From positions 4,641,501 to 4,705,500 of the forward strand of contig JAEVHH010000002.1 of the NCBI GenBank assembly GCA_017607445.1: a stretch of 64,000 nucleotides of DNA, given 5' to 3'. A model generated the notes under the pieces. That model ran no database searches. It saw nothing but the letters and a program-made list of their open reading frames with translations, and had not been told where the DNA came from. Below are positions 46,397 through 58,360 of this stretch, one piece after another; position 1 is the first letter of the stretch, and every line of letters starts with the position of its first letter. The translations under genes and the position numbers were made by a program. This DNA comes from Histoplasma ohiense (lineage: Eukaryota; Ascomycota; Eurotiomycetes; Onygenales; Ajellomycetaceae).

Positions 46397-47304
46397 TCTC
46401 ATATCTGTATGCTGAAAGTATCTGTGATATCAGAAGAAGTTCTCATAAAAGAAATGAAGTATAAATCAGTAATAAAAAGTATGTTATAATATGATGAACT
46501 CTGAAGAAATCTTTATTTGATATTTCACAGTCAGTCTACTGAATCTTCAGTTTCAGTATCAGTCAGAGAGCTTTTCACAGACTCTGTTTCATCACTCTCA
46601 TTCTGTTTTTTGACTGAGCTGTTTGATAACTGTGTGGATCTCACTGACTGTGGGCATGATCTTGAGTTTATAGACTGAAGCTGCAGTAGATAAGATTACT
46701 CACTTAGTCAGACAGTCTGCTTTCTCATTGCTCTCTATTTTCATATACTCAGAGGCTTATTTCAGACTTATATTATATTGTCTGAGAAGCTTATGACAGC
46801 AGCTGTAGACTCAATTCAAGAATATCACTGCACTGCTCTGTATATTTCAGATGACTGAGATGTTGTCAAAACAGAGTCAGATCTGAGAATTGATACTGTC
46901 ATCTGTAACACAGAGTAGAAGCTTCACTGCACACTCTAATATACAGCAGACATCAACTGTCTCAGCATTGAAGATATATGATATAGAGCTCAGTGCAGCT
47001 GAGAAACTGATCAGCTATTTATTTCTCTGATAGACTATAAAGTTATAGTTCATTCATCTGCTGTTGTCAAGAATCTGTTCTGATTCATCTGAAAAGATAT
47101 ATAAATCTATTGAAGATTGACTTTCTCATTATTTTTTGAATATCTGAGCAGCACTTTTTTTATCTACATTTTCTGTGAGATTCATTCTGCACTTTTCTGA
47201 GTAGTATGAGATGATAAGTGTGGATCTATTGACTGCAGACAGCAGTGCTTTCAACCTCTGAATTTTAATCTTTGAATACTGTCAGATTTCAGCTTCTCTT
47301 TCAT

Positions 47305-47318
47305 GTGTGATCATTGAA
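47305..47318. repeat. TSD of the SINE, left copy
   Basis: gtgtgatcattgaa, 14 bp, repeated exactly at 47714-47727. Confidence 0.93.
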
Positions 47319-47713
47319 TATTATTATTATTCTTATTATTCTTCCGTTATACTCGTATGCAAGCAGCGCTTATGACGAGTCCTTGTGTGATGTTAAATAC
47401 AGGCAAGAGTTGGTTATACCGGAGGAATGCTTAGTGTTGAACAGCGCCAAGAATAACAAGAACATAGGAAAATTAATGAAAGACAGAATTGGTACATGCA
47501 ATACAGGTTTCCAGCCCAGAAACAATAAGCTAAATCAGGTAGTAGATCCGCCCGAAGGTACCTACTTGGCAAGTTCACATCCCATTATTTTAGAAGCTGA
47601 GAAGTTGGCTTCAGATGTAATGTTGTCCCCTGTGGGTTTCGAACCCACGCACTCTGAGTCCCCACGCCAAGGCGCTACCTGGTGGCCCGCATTACCCATT
47701 CGGCCACTGGGGC
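47319..47713 (-). mobile_element. SINE: tRNA-like head plus LINE-alpha-like tail (395 bp)
   Basis: Minus-strand short interspersed element in LINE-beta copy B'. Its 5' end (47713) starts GCCCCAGTGGCCGAATGGG with a pol III A box (TGGCCGAATGG, complement of 47696-47706) and a B box (GGTTCGAAACC, complement of 47635-47645). The 3' half (about 47319-47522) is collinear with the last ~150 bp of LINE-alpha: ttctgggctggaa, then the last 44 aligned bases before the repeats match at 33 positions without gaps, then (TAA)n. CpG is abundant, so it is a recent insertion. LINE-alpha is the likely source of the enzymes that move it. Confidence 0.9.
47620..47713 (-). ncRNA. tRNA-derived pol III promoter head of the SINE
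   Basis: A T-arm-like hairpin GTGGG-TTCGAAA-CCCAC is intact. The D-arm region is recognisable. The 5' and 3' acceptor strands do not pair well (GCCCCAG against AGGGGAC) and the centre is longer than in a normal tRNA. Therefore it is a SINE head and not a working tRNA gene. Confidence 0.8.
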
Positions 47714-47727
47714 GTGTGATCATTGAA
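47714..47727. repeat. TSD of the SINE, right copy
   Basis: gtgtgatcattgaa, identical to 47305-47318. Confidence 0.93.
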
Positions 47728-48199
47728 GAAACTATCTGTGAAGTCAGTGAATGTCTCTCATTCATTATCTGAAGTCTTATTGCAAAACATATTTTGATCT
47801 TTTTCAGAGCTATCATTGCTGATAAAAGTTCAGCATTCTGATATAGAGTTGTAATAAATATTGTATGAAAAACTGAAAGAACTTCTCTGATTATTATGAT
47901 AAGCATCTTTTCAACTGTTTTTATATGTTATTTTAGATAAAAGCTGATCTTCTCACTTCTGTCTATATGTTTTACTGACTGCATGCAGCTGCTGTATCAG
48001 ATCTCTGTGTTATAGAGCAGTAAAGAAATCATGTAGATGATGACTATCTTTCACAGAGTATCTACTGAAGACTCATTTCTGATTTTCTCTAGATTTCAGA
48101 TATACTAGATCACAGCTCTTGTCTTCTTTATTCAGACAAAAATATATAGTCTTCAGATAAGTCTTCTGTCAAAGTATATATTCAGTCAGTAAAATACTG

Positions 48200-50100
48200 A
48201 CTTCTGTTCAGTTGAGACAGTGACAGAGTGTATAATCAGATTCTCTGATACAATCATTGATGATATTTCATTGTGTCATTTTTTTGTGAGATGAATTATC
48301 TCAAATTTCTCTGATATGAAGATCATTTTGTTTGTCTTTCTTCATCTCAGAATACTCTGTATATCATGATTGAGAAGAGTAGCATTGTTGTCAAATGAGT
48401 ATATAGTTTGTCAAATGTTCAGATCATCTGTATAGTCAAAGTACAATTTCAGATTCTGTCACAGCAGCTCTGTTAGATACAGAAGAAACAGTATTGATGA
48501 CAGAGAAGATCTCTGTAATATATCATATTGCATCTAATATACTGCTATAGTGATTCTCTTCAGCTGAATCTGAGCTCTGCATTCAGTGAGAAAGTTGTTG
48601 ATGAATTGTAGCAGTTTATATAGTCATCTCTATTGTATTATTCACTGAAGCAGTCATCTGCACAGCACAGCATCAAAAGCACTCTGCATATTCATTGTGA
48701 TTATAGACATCTCTTTGTTTTGTGTGAAGACTGTTTTTATTTCATAAATGAAAGTAGTTATCAGATTTATTGCAGATTATCTGAGCAGTATCTCTTCATA
48801 CTGCAAGCTGATCATATTATGAATGAGTGCTGTGTACATCAGTTGTCTTACAACAATGTATTTCAGCTTTTTGAAGATTATTGAAAGAAAAGTAATGAAT
48901 CTTCAGAAGCAGACTGAGCTTCTATTTCTCTTATTTATTTTGAATATCATTGTCATCTCTGCTAGCTTTCAGATTTGTGGAAAGTGACAGAGCTGAAGAC
49001 AGCAGTTGTATAGCTGCTGTATAAAGAGAGATATATACTGTCAGTATATTTTGAGCAGCTGCATTGTGATTTTATCTATATCTGAAGAAATACTCTGTAC
49101 TTCAATGATGTTGTGCTCTATCTTCTTCATCTCAATTCAGAGATTTCAGAGCAGATTTCTCATGCTGCTTCAGTACTTATTATTCAGTGAATTGTATTTC
49201 AGATCATCAGCTGAGTTGTATTGCTTCAAAATAATTTATTAAAATATTTCAGCTTTGATAACTGTCTCTTCTATGATCTGATTCTCAATTATCAGAGAGA
49301 GTGCTCTGAGATTGAGTTTTAGTTTATATCATGTTATCACTCAGTACAGATCTCTGTCATCTCTGATTTTATTGATCATCTGTCTTCAGTATGCATGCTT
49401 GATCTTACACACTGTGTTCTTGAATTGATGCTTTGTGATCTCTGTCTGATGAGTGATGAGTTCTCAATATACTCTTCAGCAGTTTGTTGTTCATCAGAGA
49501 GCTGTGATCTGCTTTTATTGCACTGATTTACTGACTGTCTGAGCTGCAGTCAGAAGATTCTGAGTGAAGCACTGAGTCAGATCATCAAACTGTGCTGCAT
49601 TCTCACCTTTATCTAAGCAAGATATATTCATTATAAAATCTTTGATAAAATCTGCAAAGAGTTTCAACTGAGAGTCTGTGATCTTGATCTGAGCACTGCT
49701 CTTCTGTATCTGAAATGTTATTGACAGCAAAGTGATTATAGACTGATGATCTGAGCTGCAGTGTAAATCTTGATACACTGAAGTGGAAGTAAAAATTATA
49801 TTGAAGAAAATAAAATCAATTATATGATCTACTGTATGAATTGAAATATCTATCTCTCTCACAAAATTCATTCTGTATTCACTGACTCACTGAACAAACT
49901 TCTCTTCTCAGTGCAGATTTGCTGCCTCTGATTCAAAGATATTATATCATACATTGAAATCTTCATCTATCAGACAGCAGACTGATGAGTTCAAATTGAT
50001 CAGATAATTCATAACTGTGTCTGTCTCAGACTGTCTGTACACATTGAGAATGTGACAGTTATTGATACTGATTTACAGCAGATCTCTGTTTTGCACAGAT
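48200..50100 (-). pseudogene. LINE-beta copy B' ORF2 remnant (endonuclease and RT)
   Basis: Minus-strand frames corresponding to the LINE-beta endonuclease (an open piece of 118 codons, 49515-49871, with DLHCSSDHQSIITLL, the SDH motif intact) and the RT (48250-48900). A C-to-T rich decay has put stops in all longer segments. The plus-strand ORFs at 48633 and 49006 are shadows. Confidence 0.75.
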
Positions 50101-50227
50101 TGATATTACTGTATTTTTATCTTTGAACTTTTGTGTATATATATTATGATCTGAGGCCTCTTCTCCTCTCACTGTTTCAGATTAGTGTCATTTCAGCAGT
50201 CTATAAGCACAAAACACTTATATACTG

Positions 50228-51746
50228 ATTATTATTATTATTATTCTTCAATTATAGATGCATGCAGTCAGTGACTATGGCATCTATCTGAAACACTTCA
50301 GGATTTTTCAACTCAAGAATAATTTAATATACAAAGACAATTTAAAACATGCATTATCAGAATTCCAGCCCAGAATCAAACAACTATTCAAACTGTTCAA
50401 TCAAAGAAATCAAAATCAAAAGAATGTCAGTAAGTCAACACAACTTAGTTTGAAAACAAAAGAAATAAACATTGTAAAAGACAGCTTTATTATAACAAGG
50501 AAAAGAAAAACCACTGACAACAACTATAACATCAACAAAAAACAAACCAAACTTTTCAAAACAAATTAAAACTGATCATAAACAATTTAAGAGAGACTTC
50601 AAAGCAAGATGAAAAGAAAGACTAAAAGAAAAATCAAAATAAATCAAATTGAAAATCTGATCTCAATATTTTTAACAGACAATTCATTCAAACTCTTGTA
50701 GCAATATTTGATTCTTTCAAATATTCAATTAAAAACTTGTTTCCAGTTTCTGTATTGAATAACAGATTCAAATTTAATTGTTCCAATTCAAACTTCTTTC
50801 TCAGTTTCAATCTCAATTCTGAATACTTTGCACAAAGTAACAGAAGATGCTCTGGATTTTCATATAACTGACAATCTAAACATAGACTACTTAAATCATC
50901 TCTAAACTTTGTTAAATATGATTTGAAGTAACCATGCCCAAGCTTTAACTGCATTATTGTAGCAAAAAGTTTCTTTTTACACTTTATTGAACAAGTTTTC
51001 CACTTTGGCTTTGTTTCAAATCTGAAGTAATGCACACTTTTTCTTTGCATAAGCCAGATATCTTGTCATTTTTGCAAACATGATTCTCTTATTTTTCTCT
51101 TAATAAAAGCCCATGTTACAATTCTTTGAAAGCAGATTTCTAATTCAGTTGCTTTTTTTGCAGCTCTATCAGCCATTTCATTGCCATATATACCCATGTG
51201 AGCAGGCACCCAGTGAAGATGAATAGAACAATTGAATGAGATTTTTCTTTGAATATTTTGAAGACTTTTCAAAATCAGCTCTAGCATTGACTGTCCACTG
51301 CTGATTTTATTACTTTGAAGTCTTTTAAGCTCTGCTTGACTATCAGAGAATATCCAAATATGCTCAAATCTTTTCCATTGTTCAATCTTCATTTCAATCA
51401 ATTTGAAAGCTCTTGAAATTGCAAATAATTCAGCATTAAAAACTTCTGACTCTTTTCCAATTTGCCAAGAATCAAGAATATAGTTTTTATCATTTTCTGA
51501 ATATGCTATTCCAGCTCCAAGATTGCCTGTTTTCTCACATTTTGAGCCATCAGTGTATATAAGAATTGCTTTATTTTTCATTTGTTTCAAAAGCTTTAAA
51601 TGTTCTTGAGTCTGATCTTCTTTTGAAAGTTGACTAACATTTAAATCAACAAGATTATCAAGACTTTTCTTCCAAGGAGAGAGATTTTCAATAGCTATTC
51701 TCTCTACATTTAAACTAGAGAAACAGTCCTTAACCATTGAGCAAAT
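50228..51746 (-). mobile_element. LINE-alpha copy C, 5'-truncated (3' 1.5 kb)
   Basis: Minus-strand copy: (ATT)n at 50228-50246, 3' UTR to about 50675, ORF2 C-terminal part to 51746. It stops abruptly where LINE-beta copy 2 begins. No TSD is visible around it, so copy 2 may have inserted into it and carried its 5' part away to the right. Confidence 0.88.
50675..51746 (-). pseudogene. LINE-alpha copy C ORF2 C-terminus (RNase H and Cys/His knuckle)
   Basis: Open pieces 51066-51749 (RNase H complete: TDGS, NAELFAISRAF, SDSQA, NEMADRAA) and 50688-51050 (C-terminal domain with CSIKCKKK and CLDCQLYENPEHLLLLC). A TGA in the short gap near 51060 (QK*QD, TGG in copy A) separates them. It is the most divergent of the LINE-alpha copies, with several amino-acid changes (for example EICFQRIVTWAF). 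Confidence 0.88.
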
Positions 51747-51899
51747 CATCCTTACAACTACTCACAAACGTAGGGGTACATTTGAATTTTTCTACTTTCT
51801 TACTGTTTTTCATATAATTTTAACCCTTCAATCCATTCAACATCATCGCACACCCTCTGTGATTACTCTATGTGTGTGTACTGCATAGATTGAGTGGTC

Positions 51900-53381
51900 A
51901 TGGAGCCCTCAATGCCCTTCTGTCCACTCAAGAACATCAACACAGCCTACACCAGGCCACTGGAGCCAGAGTCACCAGCCAATTTTGTTACTGAAAAGAC
52001 TGGCAAGAGACAGAGAAAGACTGTTACAATGTCTTCTTCAGTTCTCAAAGAAGCCAGTGACAGCATCCTCACAGTCATCTCTCAGCTACAGAAGCAGTTT
52101 GAGAAGACTCAACAGCAACAGAATCTGCAACAGAAGATTCTCATCAGATTGACAAAGACTCTGAACAGCTGAGTTGAGAAGAAGAAGCAGTCAGTCAGTC
52201 AGAACTTTGCTCAAGTCTTCTGTGAAAGATTCATTGCATATGTGACAGCAGATCTGAGTGCAGCATCAACTCTGAGAGAGAGTGCTGTTCTGAACACTCA
52301 TTCACAGTCAAATTCAGTGAAGACAACTGTAAGAAAGCTGACTATCTGAGCAGATATCATGCAGAAGAAGAAAAATTCTGCTTTCTCTGAAGCTATTTCT
52401 GTTAAGACTGCAGCTTTCTCAGCTGACAGAGCTAGTGGAGCTGATCTGCAGCTCAAGAACATCAGTCAGTCAAGAAGTTCCACAGAGAACACAAAGCAGC
52501 AGAAGAACTCATGAGTTCTCATCACTCTTCAGTCAGAGAAACAGATTGTCTAGCTGCAGTCATATACTGTGCAGCAGATGATCATTGCAAACATTCAGAG
52601 AATGAGAAACATGACTAATGTGCTGAAGATGAAGCTCATCAGAACAGATTGAGCAATCACATCAAACAACAGAGGCATATATAATGCTCTGATCACTGAG
52701 AAGACAGTGACTACTCTCTGTGAAGTTCTTGACATCATGAAGATTCAGCTACCAGAGTGGTGGTACAATTATGCTGTCTCAGAAGTCCCAGAATTTGTTC
52801 AGAACTGAGAAGAAGCAAGAATCCCCACAGATAAGATGATTGAGAGAGAGATTCTGACTCAGACAAAGATAAAATCAGTGAGCTGTCAACTCTTGTGACA
52901 TGGAGTGAATCTCAAGATGAAGAAGATTATATGAATTGTCTTCTTTCTCATCTCAGTGAAAGACTTCTTACTCTTCAATGTCAGTGAAAGGATCAGACTC
53001 ATTGAGAAAAGATCACTGACAGTGAGACATGACTCAGAATGTCAGAAGTACTGTCATTCATCAAAGTGTGTGCAACTGATGAGATGCTCCAACTGCAGTG
53101 AGCTTACAAGTCAGCACAAGAGATCAATAAATGTGGAGTGCAAGAGAGTATCACAGTGTGCTAACTGCTGTCAACTCTACTCAGCTGAGCATCAGCACTG
53201 CTCTGCTGCACTCAGATGTGTGAATGATATTCTCAGACATCTAACTCAAAAGAAGCTAGCAGCTGTCTGCCATCTTAGCAACAGATGTCACAGAGATGCT
53301 CAGAAGCAGCAATCATTATCAGCACAGTCAGCATCAATGATCACAGTGATGATATCTATATCATCCACTCAATCAACTTAG
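51900..53381 (+). pseudogene. LINE-beta copy 2 ORF1 (gag-like), decayed
   Basis: One continuous frame of 494 codons from ATG 51900 to TAG 53379-53381, interrupted by several TGA and one TAG. The N-terminus (MEPSMPFCPLKN...) is followed by a Gln-rich coiled-coil-like stretch (QLQKQFEKTQQQQNLQQK). The last 140 residues (52956-53381) are open and hold a Cys/His series: CQKYCHSSKC, CSNCSELTSQH and CANCCQLYSAEHQHC. The layout fits Tad1-type ORF1. The TAG corresponds to CAG in copy 1, so the true stop may lie ~30 bp further. Confidence 0.82.
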
Positions 53382-53419
53382 TCAACACAGCTCACTGAGC
53401 TAGCACTTTATAAGTGAAT

Positions 53420-56400
53420 GACTACTCAGAGCTTCATCAGTGAAGAGAATATCATCTGACAGATGATCTACATCAGATGACACTCAGCTCACACAGCAGA
53501 GCAGTAGTATAGTCAAGCAGTCAAAGAGCAGTCTAGCCTCAGCATGCAGACAACAGATCTGAGACTCTTCAATCTCATCCCACAGATGGACTTTGACAGC
53601 AGCTCATCAAGTGACTTCTCATACTAGAATATCAACATCAGCAACATAACTGATGCTGCAGAAACAATCAGCAGGAAAATCACTCTCTGCAGATCTTTTG
53701 AGTAAATACAGTCAGAGCAGCTCTCTGTCACACAGCAGCTCTACAGCTTGTTTTTGAGCAGAGCTGTGAAGTGATCTGTATACAGAAGTTTTACACACAC
53801 TCTGACATCAAAACTTCTAATCACTCAGCATATGAGTGCTTTGCACTCATTGACTGCTGGGATGACACTAATCTGAAGCAGTGAGAGGAGGAGAGGCTCT
53901 GAATCATGATATATATACACAAGAATTCAAAGATAAGAGCACAGCAACACTGATCTGTGCAAAACAGAGATCTGCTGTGAATCAGTGTCAATGACTGCCA
54001 CATTCTCAATGTGTACAGACAGTCTGAGACAGACACAGTCATGGACTATCTGATCAATTTGAGTTCACCAGCTCACTGTCTAGTAGATGGAGATTTCAAT
54101 ATATAACATGATGTCTTTGAACCAGGGGCAGCAAATCTGCACTGAGAAGGGGAGCTTGTTCAGTGAGTCAGTGAACATGAAATGAACTTTGTGAGAGAGA
54201 TAGACATTTCAACTCATGCAGTAGATTATATGATTGATCTCATCTTTTTCAATGTGATCTTTGCTTTCACTTCAGTGTGCTGAGATTTACACTGCAGCTC
54301 AGATCATCAGTCTATAATTACTATACTACTGACAATGCCTCAGACACAGCAGAGCAGAGCTCAGATCAAGATCACAGACTCTCAGCTGAAGTTCTTTGCA
54401 GATCTTATCAGAGATCTTATAATGAACATATCTTACTCAGATAAAGTTGAGAATGTGACACAGCTTGATAATCTGACTCAACACTTCATTCAGAATCTTC
54501 TGACTGCAGCTCAGACAGTCAGCAAGTCAGTGCAATAAGAGCAGACTACAGTTTTCTGATGAACAGCAGACTGCTGAAGAGTGCATTGAGAGCTCACCAC
54601 TCACCAGACAGAGACTGCAAAGTATCAGTTCAAGAACACAGTGTGCAAGATCAAGTGTGTATACTGAAGACAGATGATCAATAAGATCAGAGATGACAGA
54701 GATCTGTATCAGATGATAGTATAGCATGAGCTGAAACTCAATCTCAGAGCACTCTCTCTGATAATTGAGAATCAAATTATAGAAGAGACAGCTGTCAAAG
54801 CTGAGACACTTCAGCAAATCATTCTGAAGTGATACAACTCAGCTGATAATCTGAAATACAATTCATTGAATAATGAGTACTGAAGCAGCATAAGAAATCT
54901 ACTCTGAAATCTCTGAGTTGAGATGAAGAAGATAGAGTGCAATATCATTGAAATACAGAGTATCTCTTCAGACATAAATGAAATCACAGTGTGACTGCTC
55001 AAGATATACTGACAGTATGTGTCTCTCTTTGTACAGCAGCTATACAACTGCTGTCTTCAGCTCTGCCACTTCCCACAAATCTGAAAGCTGACAGAGATGA
55101 CAATGATATTCAAGATAGATAAGAGAGATAGAAGCTCAGTCTGCTTCTGAAGACTCATTATTCTTCTCTCAGTAATCTTCAAGAAGCTGAAACACATTGT
55201 TGCAAGATGACTGACATACACAGCACTCATTCATGATATAGTCAGCTTGCAGTATGAAAAGATGCTGCTCAGATGATCAGCAATGAATCTGATAGCTGCT
55301 TTCACTCATGAAATGAAGACAGTCTTCACACAAAACAAGAAGATATCCATGATCACAATGAATGTGCAGAGTGTCTTTGATGCTGTGTTGTGCAGACAGC
55401 TGCTTCAGCAGATGACACAACAGAGATGATTGTGTGAGCTGCTACAACTCATTGACAGCTTTCTCACTGAATGCAGAGCTCAGATTCAGCTGAAGAGAAT
55501 CATCACAGCAGCACATCAGATGCAATGTGATACACTACAGAGATTTTCTCTGTTATCAATACTGTTTCTTCTGTATCTGACAGAGCTGCTGTGGCAGAAT
55601 CTGAAATTGTGCTTTGACTATACAGATGATCTGAATACTTGATGAGCTATATACTCATTTGACAGCAATGCTACTCTTCTCAGTCATGATATACAGAGTA
55701 TTCTGAGATGAGAGGAGACAAACAAGATGATCTTCACATCAAAGAAACTTGAGATGATTCATCTCATAAGAAAGTGATACAATGAAACACTGTCAGTGAT
55801 TGTGTTAGAGAATCTGATCATACACTCTGTCACTGTCTCAGCTGAATAGAAGTCAGTACTCTGCTGACTGAGTATACATTTTAACAGAAGACTCATCTGA
55901 AGATCATATATCTCTGTCTAAGCAAAGAAGACAAGAGCTGTGGCTCAGTATATTCAAAACTTAGAGAAGATCAGAGATGAGCTCTCAGCAGATGCTCTGT
56001 GAAAAATGATCACTATCTGTGTGATTTTCTCACTGCTCTATAACACAGAGATCTGATACAGCAGCTGCATGCAGTCAGCAAAACATATAAGCAGAAGTGG
56101 GGAGATCAGCTTCTGTCTGAAATGATATATGAAGACAGTCAAGAAGATGTTTATCATGACAGTCAGAGAAATTCTTTCAGTTTTCTGTACAACATTCATT
56201 GCAACTCTATACTGAAATGCTGAGCTCTCATCAGCAATGATAGCTCTGAAGAAGATCAAAATGCATTTCATGACAAGACTTCAGATGATGAATGAGAGGC
56301 ATCCACTGGCTTCACAAATAGCTTTCTCAATGATCACACATGGAAGAAGGACTGAAATCTGACAGTACTCAAAGATCAAGATTCAGAGATTGAGAGTGCT

Positions 56401-57457
56401 GCTGTCTGCAGTCAATAGACTCACATTTACCATCTCATACTACTCAGAAAGATGTGAGATAGATTCCACAGAGAATGTAGACAAAAAAAATACTGCTCAG
56501 ATATTCAAGAAATAATAGAAAAGTCAATCTTCAACAGATCTATATGTTTTCTCAGATGAATCAGAACAGATTTTTGACAACAGCAGATGGATTGACTATA
56601 GCTTTATAGTCTATCAGAGAAACAAACAGCTGATCAGCTTCTCAGCTGCACTGAGCTCTATATTATATATCTTCAATACTGAGACAGTTGATATCTGCTA
56701 TGTATTAGAGTGTGCAGTGAAGCTTCTACTCTGTGTCACAGATGACAGCATCAACTCTCAGATCTGACTCTGTCTTGACAACATCTCAGTTATCTGAGAC
56801 ATACACAGCAGTGCAGCAGTCTTCTCAAACTGAGTCTACAGCTGCTGTTATAAGCTTCTCAGACAATATAATGTAGATCTGAAATGAGTCTCTGAGTATA
56901 TGAGAATAGAGAACAATGAAAAAGCAGACTGTCTGACTAAGTGAGCAGTTTCATCTACTGCAGTCTCAGTCTATGAACTTGAGGTCATGTCCACAGTCAG
57001 TGGGGTTCACACAGTGATCAAGCAGCTCAGTCAAGAGACAGAATGAGAGTGATGAAGTAGAGTCTGTGAAAAGCTCTCTGACTGATATCAGAGCTGAAGA
57101 TTCAGCAGATCAACTGTGGAATATTAAGTGAAGATCTCTTTGAAGCTCACCATGTTATGGCATACTCTTCATCACTGACTCATACTTCACTTCTCTCATG
57201 AGGACTTTTTCTGATATCACAGATGCTTTCAGCATGCAGATGTGAGACTCATCTATATCTGTGAATACAATAAAAGCTCAGAATATTTGATGCTCTGTTG
57301 ATACTTACAGAAACACTTTTCTCACTGACTCAAAAGATCAGCAGCATAGTCACACAACTGAGCAACAGCTGTTGTCTATCTAGAGTCTCTGATCTCTACA
57401 GACTTTGTAGAACTGCTTGACCACACACAGTTCTACACACAGTACTGTATGAGATAA
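53420..57457 (+). pseudogene. LINE-beta copy 2 ORF2 (endonuclease - RT - RNase H - Cys/His), decayed
   Basis: Endonuclease 53840-54340 with DGDFNI (54088 region), DLIFFN and CSSDHQS (SDH). RT 55200-55660: MNVQSVFDAVL (55347 region), ILFLLYLTELLWQN, then YTDD near 55620 (YADD in copy A'). RNase H 56540-56950: VFSDESE, TVDICYVLE, LCLDNIS, ENNEKADCLTK. A Cys/His tail lies near 57200-57310 (YHRCFQHA...CEYNKSSEYLMLC). From 54335 onward the recognisable parts share one frame; TGA is by far the most frequent stop. The frame ends at TAA 57455-57457, also TAA in copy A'. The start is uncertain. Confidence 0.8.
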
Positions 57458-58360
57458 CACAGCTGTTTGAATACACATCATCTGACAGCCCTCCACAGCA
57501 GTTCCAAGTCTATACAGATGGTACAGATAGCACAACATCCAGTACAACTGATTCAATCAGTACAATAGATTCAACTGATGCAATCAGTACAAACAGTACA
57601 ATCAGTTCAATTGATACAATCAGCTCAATCAGTTCAATTGATACAAATGATACAATTGATTCAATCAGTTCAATCAGTACAATTGATTCAACTGGTTCAA
57701 TCGGTACAAACAGTACAATTGATACAATTGATACAATCAGTTCAATCAGTTCAATCAGTTCAATTGATGCAAATGATTAAATCAGTATGATGAGCTCATC
57801 TGTTTCAACTAGCTGTGGTGTAATCAGTACAGTCTGTATGCTGATTCAGTTGATATGCTCTCAGCTGCAGATATACACTCTTCTTCTTTCTTCTCACTGC
57901 TCTCTCTGTCTTTCTTCACTTCTTTTCTCTCACAATCTTCTTCAGTGCTCTCTCCTCTCTCTTCCCTCAGATTTGTGCTGAGTCATGTGACTACAAGATG
58001 TCACAGAGAGCACAGTCTTTTCTTCACTCTTCTCTTTATTTTTCTTTTCAGAATACTCACTTTTTCTCTTTTCTTTTGTCTATTTCATCTGTTTTTTCTC
58101 TGCTGTTAGAAGCACAGACAGTTTTTGAATCAACTGAGAGAGTTATCCCTCTCCATTCACTGTAAAGCCTTCCAGACACAGCAGCAGCAGTTTCCCTTGG
58201 AAACCACACTATAGCCTCATCATGAATGGCCATACATTGGGTCAGAAGTGGATGTGCAGCTCAGTAAAACCTCTTTTCAATGAGCTGAGTCTTCTCAAGA
58301 GTTGCCACCTGAATTCTGTTTTCTTTCTCTCTGTGTACATAGAAATCTCTTCAGTGTAGC
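57458..58360 (+). other. LINE-beta copy 2 3' UTR
   Basis: Non-coding tail region holding the minisatellite and a pyrimidine-rich stretch (57880-58100, ttcttctttcttctcactgc...). Homologous to 21120-22100 and 42450-43400 in inverse orientation. Its small ORFs are shadows. Confidence 0.8.
57536..57780. repeat. 9-bp-unit minisatellite in LINE-beta copy 2
   Basis: About 27 units of caatcagta / caattgata / caatcagtt types. Because 9 is a multiple of 3 it leaves an open frame (57578-57790) reading repeats of VQS/LIQ, which is probably not a protein. Confidence 0.9.

Larger units (their letters stand above)
42429..50227 (-). mobile_element. LINE-beta copy B', minus strand, with LINE-alpha copy B and a SINE inside
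   Basis: Pieces 42429-43606, 46390-47318 and 47714-50227. Reading on the minus strand from 50227: endonuclease (50000-49510), RT (48900-48250), RNase H (47100-46700), 3' UTR with minisatellite, (CAAA)n tail at 42429-42450. Its left end abuts copy 1, so it probably inserted into copy 1. The RT box is YTDD near 48430. All reading frames are broken by stops. Confidence 0.82.
51747..58360 (+). mobile_element. LINE-beta copy 2, 5'-complete, interrupted by LINE-alpha copy D
   Basis: The most complete LINE-beta here (6.6 kb). It has a 5' UTR, ORF1 (51900-53381 or slightly longer), ORF2 to about 57457 and a 3' UTR with minisatellite. It lacks only the last ~95 bp (as judged from copy B'), which should follow copy D beyond the window. 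The first ~450 bp keep more C and G than the rest. Confidence 0.88.

Noticed and set aside
47620..47713. A functional minus-strand tRNA gene
   Set aside because: A and B boxes and the T-arm are good, but the acceptor strands do not pair and the centre is too long; the segment is the head of a TSD-flanked SINE.
47314..47772. 152-codon plus-strand ORF with a hydrophobic start resembling a signal peptide
   Set aside because: It is the antisense of the SINE and crosses both TSDs into LINE-beta; the hydrophobic start is the translated (ATT)n tail.
57578..57790. A VQS/LIQ-repeat protein
   Set aside because: Pure translation of the 9-bp minisatellite; no start context, and unit order differs freely between copies.
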